A DNA stretch of 64,000 nucleotides from JAIBBG01 sp046304755 (GCA_046304755.1 JBKCDO010000253.1:1-64000); one strand, 5' to 3'; positions 1 through 8,535 are shown, numbered from the stretch's first letter. Notes: generated by a model not told the origin, from the letters alone. Numbers and translations are program-made.

Positions 1-444
1 GACCTGAACCAATCCCAGTTCAATCAGTTTATCGGCTTCCCGTCGGGAGGCGATACCGGCATTCGATAAATAGCGATTCAAGCGAATCAGACCATCATCG
101 TGCTTGGGTGTTTGATCTTCCGTTTTGCGGTAAAATTTCCCACGCGCTCCAAATTTTTCACCGGGGCGACCATAGCGTTTTGGGCGATCTTCGCCTTCGG
201 TTTCCCATGGTTTTGGGCTTCTTCTGGGAGCGGGCTTTTTATCTTTATCCGGAGCAGGCTTGAATCGGCTTTCATTGCGCCCTGAGCCACGGGTGCCGCG
301 TTTGGAAGTTGGTTCAGGTTCGCTGAATGACTTTGATCTTGCGGGTGCCTTCTTGTCGGTCGCACCGGTTCTTCCGGTTGACTTTTTTTCCGAGCGCCCT
401 TTATTATCACCGTCCTTTCTTCCTTTTCCCTTTGGTATTGCCAT
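1..444 (-). CDS. RluB/RsuA-family pseudouridine synthase, N-terminal part
   Basis: The gene runs off the left edge, so only about the first 148 codons are present. Residues 1 to about 115 form a highly basic, low-complexity region rich in Lys, Arg, Pro, Ser and Gly. From about residue 122 an S4 RNA-binding domain begins (LNRYLSNAGIASRREADKLI). This S4 start is typical of the RluB/RsuA/RluE pseudouridine synthases that modify rRNA; the catalytic domain must lie outside the window. The ATG at 444 is the natural start; an overlapping ORF in another frame over the same bases has no recognisable domain. It lies 37 bases downstream of yraN on the same strand, so co-transcription is likely. A long basic N-terminal tail is common in Bacteroidota versions and may help bind rRNA (inference). 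Confidence 0.85.
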   Translation of the reverse strand, partial: MAIPKGKGRKDGDNKGRSEKKSTGRTGATDKKAPARSKSFSEPEPTSKRGTRGSGRNESRFKPAPDKDKKPAPRRSPKPWETEGEDRPKRYGRPGEKFGARGKFYRKTEDQTPKHDDGLIRLNRYLSNAGIASRREADKLIELGLVQV

Positions 445-481
445 AGCCCTTGCTTTATTAATGCCGCGAAGGTAAGCGATA

Positions 482-853
482 TCACAGCGTAGGACGGAAG
501 GCAGATTGCAGGTGCGTGATTTTGGTCTTATCGTCTGTTCGAACGATGGAAATTATATCGAAGCGCGGCTCTTTGTCGCATTGGTTCATGCGTATGTATT
601 GATCGGCGCTGTTGCAGATTTTTCTGCGCTTATCATGCTTCACTGCTTCCCAGGGTTGGCCATAATCTTCGCTTGTGCGGGTTTTCACCTCAACGAAGAT
701 GATTTCATTTCCTTTTTCAGCGATGATGTCGATTTCAAAACGCAGCGATTTCCATTGCATAGCAATGATGCGGTAACCTTTTCGCTTGAGTAGTTCTGCA
801 GCGCGCTCCTCGCCCCAGTTGCCCTTGATTTTGTTCTGTTGTTTGTGTTGCAT
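482..853 (-). CDS. yraN: UPF0102/YraN-family predicted nuclease
   Basis: A protein of about 123 residues with the UPF0102 (YraN) layout: a GNWGEERAAELL helix near the N-terminus, then the PD-(D/E)XK-type core with EID (Asp at about 42) followed by FVEVK (Glu 55, Lys 57), then a YGQPWEAV segment. The family resembles Holliday-junction resolvase-type nucleases, but its cellular role is not settled. I prefer the ATG at 853 because it places the GxxGE motif about 11 residues from the start, as in relatives. The in-frame ATG at 886 would add 11 residues. The residue before EID is Phe where many relatives have Gly, a minor departure. It precedes the rluB-like gene. Confidence 0.85.
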   Translation of the reverse strand: MQHKQQNKIKGNWGEERAAELLKRKGYRIIAMQWKSLRFEIDIIAEKGNEIIFVEVKTRTSEDYGQPWEAVKHDKRRKICNSADQYIRMNQCDKEPRFDIISIVRTDDKTKITHLQSAFRPTL

Positions 854-940
854 TTTTTGCCCAAAGCTCTGTAGGGATTGTATCATCCATTATTCCCAAT
901 AGGAATGCAAAGCGGCATATGGGCAGTAAACACAAGGCAT

Positions 941-968
941 AAAAAAACCCCGCCGCAGCGAGGTTTTT
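941..968 (-). terminator. Rho-independent terminator of the coiled-coil gene
   Basis: Read on the minus strand, the stem pairs aaaacctcgc with gcggggtttt around a short loop and continues into a T run. It lies just past the stop codon at 985. Confidence 0.75.
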
Positions 969-984
969 ATATCGTTGGATGAAA

Positions 985-1863
985 TTATTTCAATGTTAGA
1001 CTTGAAGTACCAATCATGTTACCACCCTCATAGATGAAGATCTTGTAGTTTCCTTTTTGGAACACATAGCCTTCGTTTGCGCTGAAGTAGATACAAACGT
1101 CCGTATCGGCTTGCTGGTATTCAACTTCACGACGCTCGCTATATTGAACGTCTGCGCCATTGGCTTTTGTAGTACCTGATTTTTTGCCGGTGATCACCTT
1201 GCCATCCGGACCAATCACTGCCATGTCTAGCACGCGTGTACCCGGCTTGGCAATTGGGTTTTTGCGAATCTTGAAGCAAGACTTGATGATTTCGGTTTTG
1301 TTGGCGCGATCGGTATCGACCTGCTTACCGTTGTTGCGCTCGAAAAGAGCCAGGTTTTGGAATTCCCCCGTGGTCAGGATAGAACCCTTGGCGTTCATTT
1401 CTTTTGAAGTGCTCAATTCACTGGCAAGTTCAGCGCCTTTTGCCTCCGCTGAGTTTGCGCGTTGTGCTTCCGAATCACGTTCTGCTGTCAATTGAGCATT
1501 GGCTTTATTCAATGAGTCAATCTGGTGAATGTAATTCTTCATGATACCGCGAAGGGTCTCAGCCTCAGCCTTCAACTTTTTGATATCGTAATCTTTGTTT
1601 TTCACCTTCTTCAAGAGTGCGGCAAGCTCATTTTCCTGCTCGTCAATCTTGGTCTGCATCTCTGTATTGGTAAAGGTGAGTGTATCGTACTGCATTTTCA
1701 TGCTTTCCAATTCTACCGCCAGGTCCTGACGCTCGGTATCGAGGTTAGCATATTCTTGCGAGATGTAAACGATTTCTTTTTCCTTCTTGTTGAGGTTATA
1801 CGCCATTAGACCAACTGCGCCAAGGAGGACAGCAATGATGGCGATGTACACTTTGTTGCTCAT
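985..1863 (-). CDS. Membrane-anchored coiled-coil protein of unknown function
   Basis: 292 residues. Residues about 5-24 form one hydrophobic segment with a short N-terminal tail, either a signal anchor or an uncleaved signal. Residues about 30-150 are a long Lys/Glu/Leu-rich heptad region, predicted coiled coil. The C-terminal 120 residues are probably a small beta-rich globular domain with GPDGKV and YIFxEGG-like turns. This suggests a protein held in the inner membrane whose rod projects into the periplasm. I do not recognise a named family. It is monocistronic, ends at a terminator and has a TACTTTCG box (1893-1900, minus strand) 29 bases before its ATG. A structural or envelope role is inference. 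Confidence 0.75.
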   Translation of the reverse strand: MSNKVYIAIIAVLLGAVGLMAYNLNKKEKEIVYISQEYANLDTERQDLAVELESMKMQYDTLTFTNTEMQTKIDEQENELAALLKKVKNKDYDIKKLKAEAETLRGIMKNYIHQIDSLNKANAQLTAERDSEAQRANSAEAKGAELASELSTSKEMNAKGSILTTGEFQNLALFERNNGKQVDTDRANKTEIIKSCFKIRKNPIAKPGTRVLDMAVIGPDGKVITGKKSGTTKANGADVQYSERREVEYQQADTDVCIYFSANEGYVFQKGNYKIFIYEGGNMIGTSSLTLK

Positions 1864-2042
1864 GTTCGATAGATTTTACGGTTTCCTTCTTGCGAAAGTA
1901 GAAGCAACTTAAGGTGTTCTTCGGGCAGATTTTAGGACTTATCAAAAGTCGGTCGTGTAAATGATCGAGCCCTTATTTTCCTGTCTCTGGTGGAACCTTT
2001 TCAAACTTTCTTTATCGTTTTTCGATTTGGATTGAAACCATT

Positions 2043-2050
2043 TATATTTG
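2043..2050 (+). promoter_or_regulatory. Candidate -7 box (TATATTTG) for tRNA-Cys
   Basis: An exact match to the Bacteroidota -7 consensus TAnnTTTG, 40 bases before the tRNA. No -33 TTTG lies at the usual 19-21 base spacing, so this is a tentative promoter. Confidence 0.5.
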
Positions 2051-2090
2051 CGCCCCGTTCAAGAGCAACCTTGGTGGTTTTAACATACAG

Positions 2091-2161
2091 GGTCCTGTGG
2101 CCGAGTGGCTAGGCTCAGGTCTGCAAAACCTGCTACAGCGGTTCGAATCCGCTCGGGACCT
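2091..2161 (+). tRNA. tRNA-Cys (anticodon GCA)
   Basis: The acceptor stem GGTCCTG pairs with CGGGACC (one T-G wobble). The anticodon stem CAGGT/ACCTG encloses the loop CTGCAAA with GCA at 2123-2125. The T arm reads GCGGTTCGAATCCGC. The discriminator base is T (U73), as expected for tRNA-Cys. CCA is not encoded. Confidence 0.97.
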
Positions 2162-2169
2162 CCACAAAA

Positions 2170-2197
2170 GAGGCTGTCTGCAAAGGCAGCCTTTTTT
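2170..2197 (+). terminator. Terminator of tRNA-Cys
   Basis: An AGGCTG...CAGCCT hairpin followed by seven T residues, starting 9 bases after the tRNA. Confidence 0.8.
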
Positions 2198-2248
2198 TAT
2201 TGAATCAGCAGAGAGTATCTTGTTTGGCATGCCACAGGGAGTCCTGTC

Positions 2249-2671
2249 CATCACGGTCTTTGCGTGATTCTCCCTTTGCGGTACTTCGCGTGAAAGCATT
2301 TCTCTCGCAGAGCCCGCGGAGGAATTACACGCAGAGAGGACATTAGTTTAGCTTTCAAAGGGGGGCTTCCACATCGCGGTCTTTGCGTGATTCTCCCTTT
2401 GCGTTCCTTTGCGTGAAAGCATTTTCCTCTCGCAGAGCCCGCAGTGGAAATACACGCAGAGAGGACATTAGTTTAGCTTTCAAAAGGGGTGGGCTTCCAC
2501 ATCGCGGTCTTTGCGTGATTTTCCCTTTGCGTTCCTTCGAGTGAAAGCATTTTCCTCTCGCAGCGCCCGCGGAGGAATTACACGCAGAGAAGTCAGTAGC
2601 CTGGCATTACACAGCAGGCAGTCTTTGCGTAATTCTTCCTTTGCGTTTCCTTTGCGTGAAAGTAACCTGAT
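2249..2671. repeat. Array of about four imperfect 115-128 bp repeats
   Basis: Units begin at about 2249, 2372, 2500 and 2615, each opening with CATCGCGGTCTTTGCGTGA or a variant. The first three share CCCTTTGCG, GCGTGAAAGCATT, TCTCGCAG, CCCGC, TACACGCAGAGA and (units 1-2) the tail ACATTAGTTTAGCTTTCAAA. The fourth is shorter and more diverged. Units carry an inner dyad CCTCTC...GAGAGG (in unit 2 at 2426-2431 and 2459-2464). This array fills most of the 615 bases between tRNA-Cys and the next gene, and I see no credible coding region there. The remainder (2198-2248 and 2672-2776) holds nothing I can identify apart from an AT-rich leader before 2777. Confidence 0.9.
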
Positions 2672-2776
2672 CCCCGCGATTCCAAGAGCTAACCGTTTTT
2701 TTTCGCCATTATCGTTCGTATTTCACTGAATTATGATGAATATTGCAGTTCATTATTTTATATAAAACCAAATCAA

Positions 2777-4297
2777 ATGAAAAAACTTTTACTCTCTTTG
2801 GTTGCTGCGGTGATGGCTCCTGTCCTGTCATTTGCGCAACTTCCTGATGGATCTTTTGCAGAAGATTTCACTGTAACAGATCAATTCGGTGTTGAACACA
2901 ATTTGTACAGCTACCTCGATGACGGTTATACTGTATTCCTCGATGTGTCTGCTACTTGGTGCGGTCCATGCTGGGGCTACCACACCAGCGGTGCATTGGA
3001 CGAGCTTTATTTGGAGCATGGTCCACTAGGCGCTCCGGGCGTTTCTGAAACCACTACCGATGAGGTTATGGTAATCTGGGTTGATGGTGACGCTGCCACT
3101 ACAGATGCTGAAATGGCGGGTGGTGCCGGTAGCCAAGGTAACTGGTACGGTCCGGGTTCTTCTGACACAACCGTGTTTTTCCCGATGACCAATCCAGCTG
3201 CTACTATGGCCAACCAAATCAACGGTGACTACGCCATAGCGTATTTCCCAACGGTTTACCGTATTTGTCCAAACCGTATCGTATCGGAAGTTGGTCAAAT
3301 CGGTGCGGCTGACTTGTATGCATCTATGGATGTTTGCCCTCCACCGGCGTCATTCAACACTGACCCTTTGATTCTTAGCTACGGCGGTGATTTCGTTACT
3401 TGCGGCGATGTAAACGTTGCAGTAACTATCCAGAACAATGGCTTGACCCCTTTGACAGCTTGCACCATCACGGTAACAGGCGGAACTTCTCCGATTACCT
3501 ACAACTGGACAGGCAACTTGGATACCTATGAGACTGCAGTAGTAAACGTTGGTACAGCTAACATGACAGCTTCAGGTAACTTGCAAGTGACCATCACTTC
3601 TCCGGATGATGATGCCAGCAACAACTCATACGAGGCTGCTATCAGCTTTGCTGATGACGGTTCAACGCATTTCCGAATCAACATTCTGTTCGACCGCTGG
3701 CCGGAAGAGTGTTCATGGGAAATCACCAATGAGAATGGTAACGTAGTAGCAAGTGCTGATTACTCTTCAGGTACACTTCCTGCTGACAATTCAACCTTGG
3801 TTGAGAACGTATGGGTTCCATCAACAGGATGCTATACCTTCACTGCATACGATGCATACGGTGATGGTTTCTTCGATTCACAGTACGGTAACTTCGCTGA
3901 CGGTGGTATCACAGTAACAACAATCGCTGAGAACGGTTCTACCTTCAGCAGTGTATGGAATTACGATGGTAACTACAACTATGACGCTGCAGCTGCAAAG
4001 GCTAACGTAATTCAAGCCGTAGGTATCGAAGAAGTTGCTAGCTCAGCTGACTTCCGTGTATATCCTAACCCTGCTACTGACCGCGTAACGTTTGACTACA
4101 CCCTGACTTCAAGCCAGATGGTTGTGATCGAATTGGTTGACATGGTAGGTAACGTAGTTAGCGTTCAAAACTTGGGCAACATGTCTGCAGGTGCTAACCA
4201 AAGCCAAATCACTTTGGATGGTATCGCAGCCGGTATCTACATGGTAAACTTCAAGGCGGGTAACAACGTTTCAGTTTCTAAACTGACCGTGAAGTAA
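2777..4297 (+). CDS. T9SS-exported protein with thioredoxin-like domain (Omp28-like)
   Basis: 506 residues. A signal peptide covers residues 1-20 (ends SFA-Q). A thioredoxin-fold domain follows, with the redox motif WCGPCW (Cys 62 and Cys 65) inside FLDVSATWCGPC, as in TlpA/ResA-type proteins. The middle (about 190-400) has Ig-like segments and a Cys-containing module with the Asp/Gly-rich turns YDAYGDGFFD. The last ~80 residues form a type A T9SS sorting domain (FRVYPNPATD... ending SKLTVK). The protein should therefore cross the outer membrane through the T9SS and be surface-anchored or released. A surface disulfide or redox role is inferred from the CGPC motif only. The gene is monocistronic and ends at a strong hairpin. 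Confidence 0.88.
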   Translation: MKKLLLSLVAAVMAPVLSFAQLPDGSFAEDFTVTDQFGVEHNLYSYLDDGYTVFLDVSATWCGPCWGYHTSGALDELYLEHGPLGAPGVSETTTDEVMVIWVDGDAATTDAEMAGGAGSQGNWYGPGSSDTTVFFPMTNPAATMANQINGDYAIAYFPTVYRICPNRIVSEVGQIGAADLYASMDVCPPPASFNTDPLILSYGGDFVTCGDVNVAVTIQNNGLTPLTACTITVTGGTSPITYNWTGNLDTYETAVVNVGTANMTASGNLQVTITSPDDDASNNSYEAAISFADDGSTHFRINILFDRWPEECSWEITNENGNVVASADYSSGTLPADNSTLVENVWVPSTGCYTFTAYDAYGDGFFDSQYGNFADGGITVTTIAENGSTFSSVWNYDGNYNYDAAAAKANVIQAVGIEEVASSADFRVYPNPATDRVTFDYTLTSSQMVVIELVDMVGNVVSVQNLGNMSAGANQSQITLDGIAAGIYMVNFKAGNNVSVSKLTVK

Positions 4298-4322
4298 TCG
4301 CTTCGAAAAAGATAAAACAAGA

Positions 4323-4349
4323 AGGCCGCTCATTTGAGCGGCCTTTTTT
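4323..4349 (+). terminator. Strong terminator, possibly bidirectional
   Basis: AGGCCGCTCA pairs with TGAGCGGCCT, followed by six T. It sits between the T9SS gene and the convergent M28 peptidase gene and touches the stop codon of the latter. Confidence 0.9.
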
Positions 4350-5736
4350 ATTGTGCCGGAATTCCGGATTGATCGAGTAAATAAACCAAGGCTGTCATGG
4401 CCGCAGCTCCCAATTCCAACTCACGTTTATTGACATTCTCAAAGCGATCGTTGTTGGTGTGATGGTAGTCAAAGTAGCGCTGGCCATCTACGTTCAAACC
4501 GAAAAGTGCGATGCGATCATCTTTCAGCGGTCGGATATCCACACCACTTCCTCCACGTCGAAAACGAAAGAGGTTGTAAGGCTCCAAAAGCGGAAGCCAG
4601 GAAGCGGCCAATTCGTATTGCTTGTCACTGAGGTCACAGTTGAATCCAACAGGCGTGAATCCACCACCGTCGCTTTCAATGGCTGCCACATGAACGAGAC
4701 CGTTTTCCTTGCAGCGCTTTGCGTAGGTTTCACCGCCGTCATTTCCAAATTCCTCATTGATGAACAGCACTGCACGAATGGTGCGCTTGGGTTTGTAGCC
4801 AATAGCTTGCAGCGTGCGAATCATTTCGATGGATTGCACAATACCGGTTCCATCGTCGTGCGCACCCTCTCCAATGTCCCACGAATCTAAATGGCCACCA
4901 ACTGTGATGTATTCTCCTGGAAATTCAGTCCCCGGTATTTCGGCGATGACATTGGCTTGCATCGTGCGATCGAATGCTTCGCAGGAAAGTTGCAGGCTAA
5001 ATTGAAGCGTCGGATCGTTTTTCAAATCCTGACTGAGTTGCCTTGAAGCGACTGCGCTGAGTGCCGCCGCAGGAATGCGTGTCACATCTTTCTCATAGTT
5101 CGTAGCTCCCGTGTGAGGGAAGTTGTCGTCGGCGAGTGTGAGTGAACGAATCAAGCAAGCCACCGCACCGAGTTTGGCGGCTTCGCTCGGACCCTGACCC
5201 CTAATGGGATAGCCACCGCCATAGGCAGCGCCGGTGTTGATGAGGGTGGCATCGAGCGGCTTGTTGAAGAATACAATCTTCCCTTTAACCTTATCTTCTC
5301 CCAGGGCTTTAAGCTCATCGAAATTCTTGACTTCAATCACTTGAGCGGTGATTTTTTTTCCTTCTGTGCCTACCGATCCGCCCAGTGCTGTAAGTGCAAC
5401 TTCTTTTTCTATTCCGTCAGTTGCATATCCTCCGAATTCAAAGGCCCCTCGCGTCCAATGTGGAACTTCTACAGGCATAAGCATAACATGTCCCGGTACT
5501 GATTTTTCCAACACCGTTTTGCCCCAATCAATTGCCCGTTGTGCGCTTTCCGATCCGGCTAGTCGGTGGCCAATATTTTTACACAGATGCCGCAGATTTT
5601 CATAGCACTCAGCATGGGTCATGGTTTCGTTATAAATGGAGGCTATCATGGCTGAATCACTCAGTGCTGCCGGTTGCTGACCTGCCGCAATCCATGTGCT
5701 GCCTGATAATACGAGGGTAGATAATATTTTCTTCAT
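4348..5736 (-). CDS. Secreted M28-family metallopeptidase (carboxypeptidase Q-like)
   Basis: 462 residues with a signal peptide (about 1-19). The order resembles plasma glutamate carboxypeptidase / carboxypeptidase Q: an N-terminal lead, a PA-like insert (about 120-230, VKGKIVFFNKP), then the M28 catalytic core. Zinc and catalytic residues can be read in GGHLDSWD (near 283), AHDDGTG, INEEFGNDG and ESDGGG, with the last His in FDYHHTNND. It probably cleaves short peptides or dipeptides in the periplasm or outside the cell. The gene starts at ATG 5736 and overlaps the upstream SDR stop by 4 bases (ATGA), so the two are translationally coupled. Confidence 0.88.
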   Translation of the reverse strand: MKKILSTLVLSGSTWIAAGQQPAALSDSAMIASIYNETMTHAECYENLRHLCKNIGHRLAGSESAQRAIDWGKTVLEKSVPGHVMLMPVEVPHWTRGAFEFGGYATDGIEKEVALTALGGSVGTEGKKITAQVIEVKNFDELKALGEDKVKGKIVFFNKPLDATLINTGAAYGGGYPIRGQGPSEAAKLGAVACLIRSLTLADDNFPHTGATNYEKDVTRIPAAALSAVASRQLSQDLKNDPTLQFSLQLSCEAFDRTMQANVIAEIPGTEFPGEYITVGGHLDSWDIGEGAHDDGTGIVQSIEMIRTLQAIGYKPKRTIRAVLFINEEFGNDGGETYAKRCKENGLVHVAAIESDGGGFTPVGFNCDLSDKQYELAASWLPLLEPYNLFRFRRGGSGVDIRPLKDDRIALFGLNVDGQRYFDYHHTNNDRFENVNKRELELGAAAMTALVYLLDQSGIPAQ

Positions 5737-6506
5737 TGCATGTAAGATCCGTTGTTGATGTCTATTCCTTGGCCGGTCATCGAGGTTTGTTCGTTCGAAA
5801 ATAAAAAGCGTACCATTTGGGCGATTTCCAGTGGCTGAGAGATGCGATTCAAGGGCACATAACCCATCTGCTCGGCGAAGGCACTGTCGTAATTCTGACC
5901 GGCGCGATCAGCCAAATTCTGAATTCCGGCGCGCGCCATGTCTGTTTCTACCCATCCCGGACACAACGCATTGACCAATATGTGATCCGATGCCAGCTGT
6001 ATGGCGAGGGATCGAGTTAGTCCGAGCAGTCCCGTTTTTGCCGTGCAATAGGCCGTGTAGTTAGGAACACCGAAACGAGCCAGACACGACGAGGTAATCA
6101 CGATGTGCTTGAAAGCATTGGACGATTGGCGCAACCAAGGGAGCAATTCCATGATGGTTACGTAGGTGCCTGTGAGGTTGGTGGAAATAATATCCTCCCA
6201 GCGATCCCCCTGCCCGTAATGATTTTCACCACCAACCCCCGCATTAGCGAATACACCACACAGGTTGGTGTCGGAGGTGAAGTTTGATGCTAATGTGTTC
6301 TTCCATGCATCAGCGTCACGAATATCGATTGCAGCAATGCGATGGTTGTTGCGATGCTCGCAGGCTGCAAGCGTCTCCTCCAGAAGGGCTTCGCGCCGAC
6401 CAATGAGCAATAAGGATATATTCGGATTCTTGGAGAGCAACTCTGCTGTCGCGCGGCCCATTCCTGTGCCGGCGCCAGTGATGACGTAGGTGTTTAATCG
6501 TGACAT
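5733..6506 (-). CDS. Short-chain dehydrogenase/reductase
   Basis: About 257 residues of a classical SDR. The nucleotide-binding motif TGAGTGMGRA is at the N-terminus, NAGVGG follows near residue 90, and the catalytic Ser plus YTAYCTAK (YxxxK) lie near 150, with the PG motif (CPGWVETDMA) after it. The closing segment (MTGQGIDINNGSY) is the usual end of FabG-like enzymes. The substrate is unknown. I chose the ATG at 6506 over 6527 because the Rossmann strand then starts after six residues. A TAAATTCG box lies 6 bases upstream of this ATG. The gene is the first of a coupled pair with the M28 peptidase. Confidence 0.88.
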   Translation of the reverse strand: MSRLNTYVITGAGTGMGRATAELLSKNPNISLLLIGRREALLEETLAACEHRNNHRIAAIDIRDADAWKNTLASNFTSDTNLCGVFANAGVGGENHYGQGDRWEDIISTNLTGTYVTIMELLPWLRQSSNAFKHIVITSSCLARFGVPNYTAYCTAKTGLLGLTRSLAIQLASDHILVNALCPGWVETDMARAGIQNLADRAGQNYDSAFAEQMGYVPLNRISQPLEIAQMVRFLFSNEQTSMTGQGIDINNGSYMQ

Positions 6507-6588
6507 AGTGAGCGAATTTAAACGCATCTGCGCTCTGCCGGTAGAAGTAAATGCCGATAAGGGTGTTATCGAAAACTATGGCTTCACT

Positions 6589-6596
6589 TAGCTTTG
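6589..6596 (+). promoter_or_regulatory. Candidate -7 box (TAGCTTTG) for the nitroreductase operon
   Basis: An exact TAnnTTTG match, 16 bases upstream of the ATG at 6613. No clear -33 element. Confidence 0.45.
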
Positions 6597-6612
6597 CAAG
6601 AAGATTCCGATT

Positions 6613-7206
6613 ATGAAATATAACTTGAGTGAAATAACCGAAATCATTCGCCAAAGGCGCAGTATTACTCCTGAACAATTTGCGCCCAGAAAAGTGCATC
6701 GCGAACAGTTGGAAATCATCCTCAACAATGCGCTTTGGGCACCCAGTCATGGCATGACCCAGCCTTGGCGCTTTAAAGTGTTTACTGAACAAGGGCTTGA
6801 GCGATTGCAAGAATTTATTCCCGGGCTCTATCGGAAGACAACGCCGTTGGAGAAATTCAACCAAGCAAAGTTTGACCGCATGCAAATGCGTTTGGAAAAA
6901 ACATCGGTAGTCATCGCCTTATGCATGGAGCGAGATCCTTCGGGTAAAATCGCAGAGATCGAGGAAATCGAAGCAGTAGCTTGTGCTGCTCAAAATATGA
7001 TGCTCACTTGCACCGCTTATGGTTTAGGTGCATTTTGGTCAACACCGAAGTTTCTATCACATCCTGATATGCACGCGTTTTTGAATCTGGGTGAAGCCGA
7101 CAAGTGTCTGGGTCTTTTTTACATCGGTTATCCCGCCGGAGAATGGCCTGCGAGTCATCGTAAACCGCTGGAGTATGTAACCGAATGGATTAGCACGGCC
7201 TCATGA
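6613..7206 (+). CDS. Nitroreductase-family flavoprotein
   Basis: 197 residues. The family start is clear: RRSITPEQF (FMN phosphate-binding Arg/Ser region), then ALWAPSHGMTQPWRFKVF, the conserved APS.....PW segment. A later AACAAQNMMLTCTAYGLGAFWST-like segment (about 118-140) and the GYPAGEWP turn complete the fold. These enzymes are FMN-dependent NAD(P)H oxidoreductases acting as homodimers, here of the short YdjA-like class; the natural substrate is unknown. The stop overlaps the next start by 4 bases (ATGA). Confidence 0.88.
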   Translation: MKYNLSEITEIIRQRRSITPEQFAPRKVHREQLEIILNNALWAPSHGMTQPWRFKVFTEQGLERLQEFIPGLYRKTTPLEKFNQAKFDRMQMRLEKTSVVIALCMERDPSGKIAEIEEIEAVACAAQNMMLTCTAYGLGAFWSTPKFLSHPDMHAFLNLGEADKCLGLFYIGYPAGEWPASHRKPLEYVTEWISTAS

Positions 7207-7955
7207 TGCGCCTGTTTTCCATCGTCCTTATTGTCTTGTTAAGTGGGTGCAGCTTACCCGCGGTGCTTTGCGCGCAGGAAAACGTAACGACTCTGGGAAT
7301 TCAGTTCAAGCCGATGATACCGAGTAAGTATTTCGGAACGGGTTCAGGTGCCTTTGAAATGGAGCAATTGAATATTGATTTTGAACCCAATTTCGGATTG
7401 AATTTCGGAATGGTTGTCCGACGGGGTCTCACGCGCAACTGGAGCTTAGAATCCGGTATTTGTATGGTGCAGCGCAACTACACCATGCGGTTTGATCATC
7501 CGAATTTGCTCAAGGATGAATCGATGCGTTTTCGGTATATCTGCTATGAGGTGCCCGTTCAGGCAATGGTGTTCGTGAAGCTCACCGATGAGATTTTTAT
7601 GAATGCCAGCGCCGGTGTGTCGCTTGATTTATATCCGAGCAATGTCGAGTCATCTACCTATGCTTATCAGGACACACTCCGTTTTGACTTTTATCAGAAA
7701 ACCTATAAGATGCGCTGGATACAGGCGGCGCTTTTAGCCAATTATGGCTTTGAATGGCGCACGCCTGATAAGGGCTATTTTTATCTGGGGGCATCCTATC
7801 ATCGGCCCTTCAACGCCATTGGTGTAACTCGCCTGACCTTCGAATTTAACACGGTGCCATTTCGCGATGACATTGAGTTAGGTGGAAATTATCTCACAGC
7901 AGACTTCCGCTATTTCTTCCATGAGAAGCCGCAGCGCAAGGCAAAGAAGGATTGA
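7203..7955 (+). CDS. Outer-membrane beta-barrel protein (PorT-like)
   Basis: 250 residues with a signal sequence. The N-terminus reads LLSGCSLPAVLCAQ, so either lipoprotein processing at the first Cys or signal peptidase I cleavage after CAQ is possible; the second suits a barrel better. The rest alternates hydrophobic and polar residues in aromatic-rich strands (LNFGMVVRRGL, NWSLESGICMVQRNY, FYLGASYHRPF), as in Bacteroidota PorT/OmpW-like barrels of 8-10 strands. No specific function is recognised. It starts inside the stop of the nitroreductase gene, which suggests joint expression without implying a shared pathway. Confidence 0.75.
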   Translation: MMRLFSIVLIVLLSGCSLPAVLCAQENVTTLGIQFKPMIPSKYFGTGSGAFEMEQLNIDFEPNFGLNFGMVVRRGLTRNWSLESGICMVQRNYTMRFDHPNLLKDESMRFRYICYEVPVQAMVFVKLTDEIFMNASAGVSLDLYPSNVESSTYAYQDTLRFDFYQKTYKMRWIQAALLANYGFEWRTPDKGYFYLGASYHRPFNAIGVTRLTFEFNTVPFRDDIELGGNYLTADFRYFFHEKPQRKAKKD

Positions 7956-8022
7956 GTCCTTTGGCTCGATGTAACCTTTTCTGTATTGCCGGGGTATAAT
8001 GGAGCGAAATCTAACTTAAACA

Positions 8023-8535
8023 ATGAACAAGATTATTGTAACACTAGCCGCCGTGCTGCTCGTCAACATCACTTCAGCGCAATCGAAGGTGAAGACGTTC
8101 ACTTTTCAGGGCAATGTACTTGAGCTGAACCTCATGGATTCCACCGAGAAAGGTGTCATGGGTATTCCCATTGAAATATGGTCGGGCGAAGAATTGGTAG
8201 CCACCGAAATGTCCGGTCCTAAAGGAAAGTACAGCATCAATCTCCCTCGCTATTCCACCTTTACACTCAAGTTTGGCAAAGCCCCGTACGTTACTAAAGT
8301 GGTTGAAATTGATACCAAAGGCTTTGAGCGTGCGGCTGATTTGGCCATTGTGAATCTTGAATTGGACATTAGTCTGTTCAAAGACCGGGGCTATTTGGGA
8401 ATGAACTTCATGAACTACACTCCAGTAGCTATGGCGAAATTCAATAAGCGCAGCGGCAAACTCGAATGGAACATGGACTACGCCAAGGATGTAAACGATC
8501 GCCTAACAGGCGTGCTTACAGCCAATGGAAAGTAA
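8023..8535 (+). CDS. Small secreted protein with carboxypeptidase-regulatory-like fold
   Basis: 170 residues. The signal peptide ends near TSAQ (residues 1-20). The mature part looks like one carboxypeptidase D regulatory / CNA-B-like beta-sandwich: GIPIEIWSGEELVATEMSG, then GKYSINLP, then a TLKFGKAPYVTKVVEID strand pair, closing with LELDISLF. Such domains are common in Bacteroidota envelope proteins, where they act as structural modules. It resembles the next protein (8603-9151) along its length. Function unknown. A terminator follows. Confidence 0.75.
   Translation: MNKIIVTLAAVLLVNITSAQSKVKTFTFQGNVLELNLMDSTEKGVMGIPIEIWSGEELVATEMSGPKGKYSINLPRYSTFTLKFGKAPYVTKVVEIDTKGFERAADLAIVNLELDISLFKDRGYLGMNFMNYTPVAMAKFNKRSGKLEWNMDYAKDVNDRLTGVLTANGK

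Noticed and set aside
2249..2671. CRISPR array reading of the repeats after tRNA-Cys
   Set aside because: Units are about 120 bp, directly adjacent and imperfect, with no unique spacers and no cas genes nearby.
2511..2729. 72-residue ORF within the repeats
   Set aside because: It is composed of repeat sequence, with no start signal or recognisable domain.
6316..6885. 189-residue minus-strand ORF
   Set aside because: It is antisense to the start of the nitroreductase gene and overlaps the SDR gene on its own strand, with no conserved motif.
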